NCBI GenBank assembly: GCA_045599035.1
Contig: JAZRVI010000021.1
Location: 1 to 5,188, forward strand
Length of the DNA: 5,188 nt
Direction of reading: 5' to 3'
From: CATZDY01 sp045599035
GTDB taxonomy: Bacteria; Bacillota; Desulfotomaculia; Desulfotomaculales; Desulfocucumaceae
Positions 1-4,969 of this stretch are shown here, one piece after another (within the stretch, counting starts at the first letter, position 1; each line of letters begins with the position of its first letter). Position numbers and translations under genes: made by a program. A model generated the notes under the pieces. The model saw nothing but the letters and a program-made list of their open reading frames with translations, was not told the DNA's origin and did not search any database.

Positions 1-552
1 CATATCCCCAAAAGTAGAGATCTTGCTGTCAAAGCCCCGGTAAGCATAATCAATATTATTTTTGCCGGTGATTTCTGCACAGGCTCGGACGCATTTGCCG
101 CACAGCACGCATTTATTCATATCCCGCAGAATAAAGGGGTTGCTGTCTTCAATTTCGTATTCATGAACCTTGCCGTGGAAGGAGCTGGTTTTGACTCCAT
201 ATTCATAGCAATAATCAGCCAGCTTGCAATTACCCATTTTTTCACAGGTTAAGCAATCCAGCGGGTGGTTAGCCACCAAAAGCTCTAAGATAGTCCGACG
301 GGCTTCCATGACAGCGGGAGAATGAGTCTGGACTACCATACCTGGTCTTACTGTCGTAACGCAAGAAGCCGGCAAATTTCTCATACCTTCGATTTCTACT
401 ATGCACAAACGGCAGGCACCAAAGGGGCTGAGATCATCTTCATAGCAGAGGGTAGGAATATTGATTCCGATCAATTGCGCTGCTTTTAAAACAGTAATAT
501 CGGCCGGGACTTCATATTCCTGACCGTTGATAGTTAATTTTACCAGGTCCAT
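1..552 (-). CDS. Iron-sulfur oxidoreductase subunit, N-terminal part (formate dehydrogenase alpha / [FeFe]-hydrogenase / NuoG-like)
   Basis: This is the first 184 residues of a large redox subunit; the gene continues beyond the left edge. Residues 1-75 form a plant-type [2Fe-2S] ferredoxin domain with C36, C47, C50 and C64. Residues 85-115 carry the His-Cys [4Fe-4S] motif (H96, C100, C103, C109; Hx3Cx2Cx5C). A bacterial ferredoxin-type cluster begins with C148, C151, C154 and C158 (Cx2Cx2Cx3C). This domain order is shared by NAD-linked formate dehydrogenase alpha subunits, HydA/HndD [FeFe] hydrogenases and NuoG. The catalytic part (molybdopterin domain or H-cluster) lies outside the window, so the family is clear but the substrate is not. 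The stretch RGFDSKIST after the last cysteine recalls formate dehydrogenases, a weak preference from memory. The ATG at 552 is chosen for its SD (AAAGGAGTG, seven bases from its core) and the canonical MDLVKLTINGQEYEVP opening. The protein is probably cytoplasmic and passes electrons between a catalytic centre and NAD(P) or ferredoxin partners. Confidence 0.9.
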   Translation of the reverse strand, partial: MDLVKLTINGQEYEVPADITVLKAAQLIGINIPTLCYEDDLSPFGACRLCIVEIEGMRNLPASCVTTVRPGMVVQTHSPAVMEARRTILELLVANHPLDCLTCEKMGNCKLADYCYEYGVKTSSFHGKVHEYEIEDSNPFILRDMNKCVLCGKCVRACAEITGKNNIDYAYRGFDSKISTFGDM

Positions 553-557
553 TTAAT

Positions 558-566
558 CACTCCTTT
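558..566 (-). promoter_or_regulatory. Ribosome binding site of the iron-sulfur oxidoreductase gene
   Basis: Read on the minus strand this is AAAGGAGTG, a near-perfect Shine-Dalgarno sequence whose AGGAG core lies about seven bases before the ATG at 552-550. It fixes the start codon of the leftward gene. Confidence 0.85.
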
Positions 567-615
567 GCGTTAAAGTACTAAAACTCCAGTATTTTGAGTT
601 AGCCTAATCATTTTA

Positions 616-644
616 ATTTTAAGTCCCTGTCAAAAATAAGTCAA
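616..644 (-). promoter_or_regulatory. Sigma-A-type promoter for the leftward iron-sulfur oxidoreductase gene
   Basis: On the minus strand TTGACT (644-639) is followed after exactly 17 bases by TAAAAT (621-616), each matching five of six consensus bases. Transcription would begin near 609 and leave a leader of roughly 57 bases before the ATG. An overlapping alternative -35, TTGACA (633-628), has no good -10 at 16-18 bases. The predicted leader contains an imperfect stem (578-584 or so against 596-602) that may be incidental. Confidence 0.6.
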
Positions 645-652
645 GTTAATTT

Positions 653-856
653 ATGAACTATTCGTTGTTGGAATGTGAATTTGTTAGTAACGGAATAAAA
701 ATTTGGAAAATCAGAAAATATTTGCTGGATAGGGTTCAAGTGGGCAAAAAAAGGAAAAGTTATTTGAGAACTGCTCCTAAAGAACAAGGATTTCAAATGC
801 TTTGGGACGAATTTCTTATTGATATGGAAACAAATGAAGTTAAAAGAAATGAATAA
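653..856 (+). CDS. Hypothetical 67-residue protein, unidentified
   Basis: An ATG-to-TAA frame of 67 codons encoding a charged, lysine- and glutamate-rich protein without membrane segments or a recognisable motif. There is no good Shine-Dalgarno sequence before the ATG, and an in-frame stop lies just upstream at 647-649, so an alternative longer start is excluded. The base composition is richer in A and T than that of dnaG and rpoD, as is usual for imported DNA. A second tiny frame opens at 849 (ATGAATAA overlap) and ends at 896, which could be the stump of a coupled second gene. The ORF lies between the fdh-type promoter and TnpB debris, in an area with much decay. It may be a small accessory gene, a fragment of one, or chance; I do not recognise a family. 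Confidence 0.35.
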   Translation: MNYSLLECEFVSNGIKIWKIRKYLLDRVQVGKKRKSYLRTAPKEQGFQMLWDEFLIDMETNEVKRNE

Positions 857-902
857 ACAACTATTAATTATAGGTGGGAGATGTTTAAAGCTCTGAAGGA
901 AA

Positions 903-953
903 ATGATTTTGGCCAGGAAAATCAGGCTGTACCCAACTAAAGAACAAGAGAAA
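903..953 (+). pseudogene. tnpB: TnpB (IS200/IS605 OrfB) N-terminal fragment
   Basis: The frame starting at ATG 903 reads MILARKIRLYPTKEQEK, the typical opening of TnpB/OrfB proteins (a basic strand, R-L-x-P-T-x-E-Q). TnpB is the RNA-guided nuclease encoded by IS200/IS605 elements and is normally about 350-450 residues long. Here the similarity ends after about 17 codons, and the frame closes at TGA 1011-1013 after running into sequence that in another frame is a dGTPase. AAGGA lies only two bases before the ATG, which is close for a working SD. The piece is therefore a deletion stump, not a gene. The identification comes from recognising the family pattern in a short stretch, so it is good but not certain. 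Confidence 0.6.
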
Positions 954-1216
954 ATCTGCCAGCGGCTTTGGAAAGGCAGATCGTCCGGATTTGCGACAAA
1001 GTTGCTTATTTGATATTGACGATGCTTTGCGAACCGGACTTTTGCAGGATATTCCGGCAGATTTAAAGAAAGCTTTGGGAGCAAGTCACCGGCAACGAAT
1101 TGATACTATGGTTAAGGATTTAATAGAAGCTTCAGCGGAGAAAATTCGGCAAGGGAAAAAGGAAAGTACCAGTAAACCCGGAGCTGTCGTTTAAATGCCA
1201 AGTAATTTTTTCGATA
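954..1216 (+). pseudogene. dgt: dgt: deoxyguanosinetriphosphate triphosphohydrolase, internal fragment with frameshifts
   Basis: dGTPases of the HD superfamily hydrolyse dGTP to deoxyguanosine and triphosphate. The frame at 956-1012 reads LPAALERQIVRICDKVAYL. From 1012 a different frame continues with DIDDALRTG, then ADLKKALG, then RIDTMVKDLIEAS, ending at TAA 1192-1194. Family members run straight through this as LPATLEGQ(I/V)VRI..(R/K)(I/V)AY(I/L)NHDIDDA..G and (R/K)I(D/N)TMV.D(I/V)IE.S. Relative to that pattern the 'NH' before DIDDA is missing and the frame has slipped, consistent with a deletion of about 7 bases. The aspartate of DIDDA belongs to the HD metal site. A second slip in the A-rich run near 1155-1165 may explain a continuation VPVNPELSFKCQ in the first frame up to about 1216; this is tentative. 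Roughly the first half of the protein and its C-terminus are missing. dgt is a common neighbour of dnaG in Firmicutes, so this is probably the original upstream gene of the operon, now dead. Confidence 0.75.
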
Positions 1217-1379
1217 TAAGCAGGATAATCAGGGGTGGTAGCGAATACCTTAGAAAATGCTTGACTTTTGACAACAAAGGCAGTAACAGTTGGCTGAAAG
1301 ATACTTTTAGACGGCCTTGTACGGTCGATTTTTTCAGAGCTTTCGGTTCTAACCTGGTTTAACACATCGTGAGCAAGAA
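1195..1379 (+). other. Unassigned stretch between the dgt fragment and the IS relic
   Basis: About 185 bases with no gene I can name. One short plus-strand frame opens at ATG 1195 and stops at the TAA at 1363-1365 just before the hairpin. It is in the same frame as the TnpB tail beyond, so it could be further decayed IS sequence. The minus strand is also open across the whole stretch. A perfect TTGACA at 1268-1273 has no matching -10. It may be the left part of the IS relic, the guide-RNA-encoding part of an older element, or the scrambled end of dgt. Confidence 0.3.
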
Positions 1380-1406
1380 ATCCCCCACCTCTATAGGTGG
1401 TGGGAT
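1380..1406 (+). repeat. IS200/IS605-type hairpin (first of two)
   Basis: ATCCCCCACCT pairs with AGGTGGTGGGAT in an 11-bp stem with one unpaired T at 1401 and the loop CTAT. There is no T-run, so it is not a terminator. It shares its loop and general form with the hairpin at 1683-1704, and such subterminal palindromes are what the TnpA transposase of IS200/IS605 elements recognises. It lies immediately before the TnpB C-terminal relic, so it may be that element's left end after internal deletion, or the right end of another, older copy. Confidence 0.5.
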
Positions 1407-1410
1407 GAAT

Positions 1411-1707
1411 TGCGTTGCACATGGCGTATTCTTGACTTCTGTACCTCAAATGAAAGACTTGAAAATTCGTGTTATGGATTGCGATTGCGGTTATCATATA
1501 GACCGAAATCAAAACGCAGCTCTCAATATCTTGCAAGAAGGATTGCGAGTATCAGGACAATCTGCATAACTCAATAATTCCAGTAGGCACGGAGCAGCCC
1601 AAATTTATACGCCTGTGGACATTGTGTAAGACATTTCGCTATGTGATATCATGGCCAATGCAGTAGTGGTTGAAGCAGGAAGCTCTGACTTCTATAAGTC
1701 GGAGTAG
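1411..1707 (+). pseudogene. tnpB: TnpB (IS200/IS605 OrfB) C-terminal fragment with in-frame stops
   Basis: A single plus-strand frame carries the end of a TnpB. The peptide MKDLKIRVMDCDCGYHIDRN followed by QNAALNILQEGLRV matches the C-terminal zinc-ribbon and RuvC-III region of the family, usually written C-P-x-C-G...DRDxNAAxNI. Here the second cysteine pair is CxC instead of CxxC, so one residue is lost, and the first pair (around C-V-A-H-G, 1408-1422) is degraded. The DR.QNAA motif carries the last catalytic aspartate. The frame is interrupted at 1567-1569 and 1627-1629 but stays recognisable as a typical TnpB tail, with VVVEAGSS over the start of the right-end hairpin, until TAG 1705-1707. 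The protein is certainly dead as a nuclease. The 3' part could still be transcribed as a guide-RNA-like scaffold, but nothing shows this. Confidence 0.75.
1683..1704 (+). repeat. Right-end hairpin of the IS200/IS605 relic
   Basis: CTCTGACTT pairs with AAGTCGGAG (9 bp with one G-T pair) around the loop CTAT, preceded by GAAGCAGGAAG and followed by TAGTTCAC. This is the usual form of the right end of TnpB elements and of the 3' hairpin of their omega RNAs. Bases directly after about 1712 would be the insertion flank and, in a working element, the guide segment. Confidence 0.65.
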
Positions 1708-1712
1708 TTCAC

Positions 1713-1754
1713 AGAAAGGACAAAGGCATCCCGGACTTGGCCGAACAGAAATAA
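1713..1754 (+). other. Possible last codons of the gene that once preceded dnaG
   Basis: Directly after the IS right end one frame reads KDKGIPDLAEQK and stops at TAA 1752-1754, just before the GGAGG at 1760-1764. This is where the end of the old upstream gene (perhaps dgt) would be expected if the IS inserted in it. The peptide is too short for me to match to a family. Confidence 0.25.
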
Positions 1755-1759
1755 AAAAC

Positions 1760-1774
1760 GGAGGCAGCACAGGA
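1760..1774 (+). promoter_or_regulatory. Ribosome binding region of dnaG
   Basis: Two purine-rich candidates precede the ATG at 1780: GGAGG at 1760-1764, strong in sequence but 15 bases away, and AGGA at 1771-1774, weaker but correctly spaced at five bases. The unusual double arrangement suggests moderate initiation. No convincing sigma-A promoter is visible between the IS relic and this site. Confidence 0.45.
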
Positions 1775-1779
1775 AACGA

Positions 1780-3501
1780 ATGATCGAACAGGCTGTAATT
1801 GATTCAGTTTTGGAAAATACCGATATTGTGGCTTTAATTGGTGATTATGTTCGTTTACAAAAAAAAGGACGCAATTATGTGGGAAATTGTCCCTTTCATC
1901 AGGAAAACCAGCCCTCCTTTACGGTTTCTCCGGAAAAGCAGATCTTTTACTGTTTTGGCTGTCAGGCTGGAGGCAATGCTTTTAGATTTTTGATGCTTCA
2001 TGAAAATCTGTCTTTTGGTCAGGCACTTTATCGTTTGGCTGAACGGGCAGGTGTCAGACTTGATTTGCCGGAAAAAACGGAAAACAGCCGGGAAAACAGG
2101 CTCTGGGAAATTAATGCCTGGGCTGCCGGGTTCTATCACCAGGTTTTGCTCCAGAATCCGGAGGCGGAACCCGCTCGGCGTTATCTGCGGCAAAGAGGCT
2201 TAAGCTCAGAAATTATCGAGCGTTTCCAATTGGGCTTTGCTCCGGCAGGTTGGGACAATTTGCTGAAAACCAAACAGTTTGCAGCTAATTTGCTTTTGGA
2301 AGTCGGTCTGGTTTCTCAAAGCTCCAAAGGTCGTTTTTATGATCGCTTTCGCAACCGAATTATTTTTCCAGTTAAAAATTCTTCGGGCAAAATCGTGGGC
2401 TTTGGTGGACGGATCCTGGCGGATGGAGAACCCAAATATTTGAACACTCCGGAAACCGCCTGTTTTGTCAAAAACCGTCTGCTCTTTGGCCTGGATTTGG
2501 CTAAAAATTCCATTAGACAACAAAATCGAGCCGTTTTGATGGAAGGCTATATGGATGTTATTGCCGCTCATCAATACGGTTTGACTAATGCGGTGGCTTC
2601 TTTGGGAACCAGTTTTACCTCCGGTCAGGCCAGGCTTTTGTCCCGTTATACTTCCAGGGTGCTGTTGGCTTTTGATGCGGATGCCGCCGGACAAATTGCC
2701 GCTTTCAAGAGTCTGGATTTGTTGCAGGAGGCGGGTTTGGAGCCATGTGTACTCAGTGTGCCGGAGGGTAAGGATCCGGATGAGTTTTTGCGTAATTTCG
2801 GTTTGGAAGCTTGGAATAGCTTAGAACCAGATTTCCTTTTAGAATATAAAATAAAAAGTTATTTAAAGCAAAAATTGGGTCGTTTGGAGATTTTGGAAAA
2901 GATTTTGCCCAATTTGGCGGCTTTGGGCGGAGGAGCTAAACTGGAAGAAAGCCTTAATCTGGTGACCTCCCGTCTGTCTTTGACCGAACAGGCCGTAAAA
3001 GAAGAATTAGTTCGTTATCTCAAAAAATCAAGAAATAATTGGCATAAAACGGATATAAAACCGCAAATTAGTAATACTATTTCCAAAACTTTATCCTCAT
3101 ACGAAAAGGCGGAACGGGAATTGCTGCATATTTTGCTGCAGGATCCGGAAAGCCTGGGCATTGTTCAGGAGCAGTTGGGACAAAATTTTTGGAGCCGAAC
3201 GGAATATCAGGAAATTTGCGAAAAAGCGGTTTCTGCTGCTAATCCGGCTGTCTGCCTGGGGCATTTAAGTTCCCAGGCGGCTGCCTTGGTTCAGGAGCTG
3301 TGGCTTAGGCCGCCAGCTCAACATTTAACTAAAATCAGACAGGATTGTATAGCTATTATTCAAAGAGAACTGGCCAACCGGCAAAAGGTTCAATTATTGC
3401 AGGACTTGGCTGTTGCTGAAAAAAACGGAGATCAGGAAAATATAAGGTTACTGCTGCAACAAATACAAAACCTGTTTTGCTCAAGAGGGGGAGTACCGTA
3501 A
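1780..3501 (+). CDS. dnaG: DNA primase DnaG
   Basis: DnaG makes the RNA primers for chromosomal replication and acts at the fork with the DnaB-type helicase. The 573-residue protein is of normal length (E. coli 581) and complete. Residues 1-100 hold the CHC2 zinc-binding domain with C37, H40, C58 and C61. The RNA-polymerase core follows with YLRQRGLS near 134, the basic RFYDRFRNRIIFPV motif from 185 and PKYLNTPET at 218-226. The TOPRIM fold supplies the metal ligands E255 (MEGYMDV), D299 and D301 (FDADAAG), and D332/D334 (GKDPDEF). From about residue 441 (YEKAERELL) a C-terminal helicase-interaction domain of about 130 residues begins. The start is supported by the canonical MIEQAVIDSVLENTDIVALI opening. 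The stop overlaps the rpoD start by one base, so the two are translationally coupled. The gene shows no damage although IS debris ends only about 65 bases upstream, as expected for an essential gene. Confidence 0.97.
   Translation: MIEQAVIDSVLENTDIVALIGDYVRLQKKGRNYVGNCPFHQENQPSFTVSPEKQIFYCFGCQAGGNAFRFLMLHENLSFGQALYRLAERAGVRLDLPEKTENSRENRLWEINAWAAGFYHQVLLQNPEAEPARRYLRQRGLSSEIIERFQLGFAPAGWDNLLKTKQFAANLLLEVGLVSQSSKGRFYDRFRNRIIFPVKNSSGKIVGFGGRILADGEPKYLNTPETACFVKNRLLFGLDLAKNSIRQQNRAVLMEGYMDVIAAHQYGLTNAVASLGTSFTSGQARLLSRYTSRVLLAFDADAAGQIAAFKSLDLLQEAGLEPCVLSVPEGKDPDEFLRNFGLEAWNSLEPDFLLEYKIKSYLKQKLGRLEILEKILPNLAALGGGAKLEESLNLVTSRLSLTEQAVKEELVRYLKKSRNNWHKTDIKPQISNTISKTLSSYEKAERELLHILLQDPESLGIVQEQLGQNFWSRTEYQEICEKAVSAANPAVCLGHLSSQAAALVQELWLRPPAQHLTKIRQDCIAIIQRELANRQKVQLLQDLAVAEKNGDQENIRLLLQQIQNLFCSRGGVP
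3485..3493 (+). promoter_or_regulatory. Ribosome binding site of rpoD inside the dnaG 3' end
   Basis: GAGGGGGAG lies seven bases before ATG 3501, within the last codons of dnaG. It decides the rpoD start in favour of ATG 3501 over an in-frame TTG at 3477, which has no SD and would add eight residues foreign to the family. Confidence 0.85.
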
Positions 3502-4658
3502 TGAAGGAAGAGCAAAAAAAGACAGAGCTCCAAACCAAAAGACAAAAAGAATGCTTTCGGGAGTTAATTGAAAAAGGCAAAAATCAGGGTTCCCTTTCTT
3601 ATACGGAAATTATGGATTTGCTGCAAGGTGTGGATCTTTCTCCAGAAAAAATTGACGAAATGTACGAATCCCTCCATTCCATGGGCATTACTGTAGTTAC
3701 GGAAGAAGGAAAAAAAGAACCAAAGCCCAATAAAAAAGCGGCCAAAGCCGTTGTTAATCCTGCTGCTTTGACCACTCACAGCTCCTCTGCGGAGGAAACA
3801 GACATCGAATTGTCCGTCCCGGATGGGGTTGGAGCTGACGATCCGGTTAGGATGTATTTGAAAGAGATTGGACGGGTTCCGCTTTTAAGCTCGGACGAAG
3901 AAGTCGAATTGGCCAGGCAGATTGAAGATGGCAACGAAGAAGCCAGGCGGAAATTGGCGGAATCCAATCTGCGGCTGGTGGTCAGTATTGCCAAGCGTTA
4001 TGTGGGACGGGGAATGCTGTTTTTGGATTTAATTCAGGAAGGCAATTTGGGTCTGATTAAAGCTGTAGAAAAGTTTGATTATCGCAAGGGCTATAAATTC
4101 AGCACCTATGCTACCTGGTGGATTCGGCAGGCCATTACCAGAGCCATTGCCGATCAGGCCAGAACCATTCGGATTCCGGTGCATATGGTGGAAACTATTA
4201 ATAAACTGGTTCGGGTTTCCCGTCAGCTCCTGCAAAAACTGGGGCGGGATCCTTCCCCGGAAGAAATTGCAGCGGAAATGGGTATTACAGAAGATAAGGT
4301 TCGGGATATTATGAAAATTGCTCAGGAACCGGTTTCTTTGGAGACTCCCATTGGGGAAGAAGAAGACAGTCATTTGGGAGACTTTATCGAAGATATTTAT
4401 GCCAGAGCTCCAGCCGAGGAAGCTTCCTTTACTTTGCTGCGGGAACAGTTGGACGAGGTTTTGGAAACCCTGACTGACCGGGAACAAAAGGTTTTGCGGC
4501 TGCGTTTTGGCCTGGAAGATGGACGAGCCAGAACTCTGGAAGAGGTCGGCCAGACATTTGGGGTTACCCGGGAAAGAATCCGGCAGATTGAAGCCAAAAC
4601 CTTACGCAAGCTGCGGCATCCCAGTCGGAGTAAAAAATTAAAAGATTATCTGGAGTAA
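3501..4658 (+). CDS. rpoD: RNA polymerase primary sigma factor RpoD/SigA
   Basis: This is the housekeeping sigma factor that directs RNA polymerase to -10/-35 promoters. The 385-residue protein has all the regions of a group 1 sigma-70. Region 1.1 is at about 13-66. A variable, charged, alanine/lysine-rich linker covers 67-112. Region 1.2 is DDPVRMYLKEIGRVPLLS (113-130). Region 2 spans about 150-235 with the core-binding and -10-melting motifs DLIQEGNLGL and YATWWIRQAI (203-212) and TIRIPVHM (222-229). Region 3 is at about 236-300. Region 4 is at 315-385 with the -35-reading helix-turn-helix TLEEVGQTFGVTRERIRQIE (345-364) and the standard ending RHPSRSKKLKDYLE. Region 1.1 together with this ending separates it from alternative sigmas. 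TAATG overlap with dnaG shows one operon, closed by the terminator at 4664-4699. Confidence 0.98.
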   Translation: MKEEQKKTELQTKRQKECFRELIEKGKNQGSLSYTEIMDLLQGVDLSPEKIDEMYESLHSMGITVVTEEGKKEPKPNKKAAKAVVNPAALTTHSSSAEETDIELSVPDGVGADDPVRMYLKEIGRVPLLSSDEEVELARQIEDGNEEARRKLAESNLRLVVSIAKRYVGRGMLFLDLIQEGNLGLIKAVEKFDYRKGYKFSTYATWWIRQAITRAIADQARTIRIPVHMVETINKLVRVSRQLLQKLGRDPSPEEIAAEMGITEDKVRDIMKIAQEPVSLETPIGEEEDSHLGDFIEDIYARAPAEEASFTLLREQLDEVLETLTDREQKVLRLRFGLEDGRARTLEEVGQTFGVTRERIRQIEAKTLRKLRHPSRSKKLKDYLE

Positions 4659-4663
4659 AAAAT

Positions 4664-4699
4664 AACGCTGGCTTAAAGTTGGATTAAGCCGGCGTTTTT
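4664..4699 (+). terminator. Rho-independent terminator of the dnaG-rpoD operon
   Basis: AACGCTGGCTTAA (4664-4676) pairs with TTAAGCCGGCGTT (4684-4696) in 13 bp with a single G-T pair, around the seven-base loop AGTTGGA, ending in TTTTT at 4695-4699. It begins six bases after the rpoD stop, so the operon ends here. Confidence 0.95.
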
Positions 4700-4726
4700 A
4701 GATATTAAGCTAAAGAGGGGATAAGC

Positions 4727-4771
4727 GTGCCAACTGAACCGAATAAACTTTTAGCTTTTTTACGCTATTAA
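4727..4771 (+). pseudogene. 14-codon ORF with a strong SD, probable stump of the next gene
   Basis: GAGGGG (4715-4720) stands six bases before GTG 4727, an SD as good as that of rpoD, but the frame (V/M)PTEPNKLLAFLRY stops at TAA 4769-4771. It closes just where the sequence becomes very AT-rich. The simplest reading is that a normal gene was cut by insertion of the element to the right near the TTTTTTAC at 4756-4763. It could also be a leader peptide or chance. Too little remains to name the gene. Confidence 0.35.
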
Positions 4772-4778
4772 TTGAATA

Positions 4779-4784
4779 TATAAT
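4779..4784 (+). promoter_or_regulatory. Possible -10 box for the RHH-tnpB genes
   Basis: A perfect TATAAT lies 42 bases before the start at 4826. At the usual spacing the -35 position holds only a T-run (4756-4761), a weak match, so this is a tentative promoter in generally AT-rich DNA. Confidence 0.3.
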
Positions 4785-4825
4785 CTATGTGTAACTTAAA
4801 TACACAAACGAAAGGAAAATATTTA

Positions 4826-4969
4826 ATGGCAAGACCTAAAAGTAATAATGTACAGATAAACATTTCTATTCTATCCGAATGAAAGTACCAGTTAGAAAAT
4901 CTTGCTCGTATCTATTTAAGTGAAAAAACGATTAAAAAATGTATAGATGAACAGAAAAATGCATACTAA
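4826..4969 (+). pseudogene. Small ribbon-helix-helix (CopG/Arc-like) ORF interrupted by TGA
   Basis: AAAGGA (4811-4816) stands nine bases before ATG 4826. The frame reads MARPKSNNVQINISILSE, then TGA at 4880-4882, then KYQLENLARIYLSEKTIKKC and a few more residues to TAA 4967-4969, about 47 codons in all. A basic start, a short beta strand (VQINISI), then helices with KYQLENLA is the pattern of small RHH DNA-binding proteins, which usually read ISxExKxxLExLA. The TGA falls where a hydrophobic residue is expected, so a point mutation has most likely broken the gene. The frame stays open and protein-like after the stop, showing that the damage is recent or read through. It may have been a regulator or accessory protein of the TnpB element whose frame overlaps its end by 11 bases. 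Confidence 0.5.

Larger units (their letters stand above)
1380..1712 (+). mobile_element. Decayed IS200/IS605-family element (TnpB-only type), remnant
   Basis: The interval runs from one CTAT-loop hairpin (1380-1406) through a TnpB C-terminal relic to a second hairpin (1683-1704) followed by TAGTTCAC. That last arrangement, a TnpB tail ending in a hairpin, is the usual right end of TnpB elements and also where the omega/reRNA scaffold is encoded. No tnpA gene is present and most of tnpB is missing, so the element cannot move on its own. No target duplication is expected for this family. The right boundary near 1712 is fairly well supported; the left one is a guess. Confidence 0.55.

Noticed and set aside
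641..1084. 147-codon minus-strand ORF
   Set aside because: It lies opposite the 653-856 ORF, the TnpB start and the dgt fragment, has no SD and a phenylalanine-rich composition typical of antisense to A-rich DNA.
1261..1305. Promoter based on TTGACT/TTGACA at 1261-1273
   Set aside because: No acceptable -10 box occurs 16-18 bases downstream of either hexamer.
1683..1712. Rho-independent terminator before dnaG
   Set aside because: The stem is good but no T-run follows; the sequence TAGTTCAC fits an IS200/IS605 right end instead.
2206..2694. 162-codon minus-strand ORF and other long frames antisense to dnaG and rpoD
   Set aside because: They are shadows of strongly supported genes and have no SD or recognisable motif.
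3477..3500. Earlier TTG start for rpoD
   Set aside because: It has no SD, lies inside dnaG, and adds residues not seen in the family; ATG 3501 has GAGGGGGAG seven bases upstream.
861..4773. Shared CTATTAATT at 861-869 and 4765-4773 as a common IS end
   Set aside because: Only nine AT-only-type bases match and the flanks differ, which is expected by chance in AT-rich DNA.
4826..4969. UGA read as an amino acid in this organism
   Set aside because: dnaG and rpoD use TGG for all tryptophans, TGA is not needed in either gene, and there is no sign of a selenocysteine context; a nonsense mutation is simpler.
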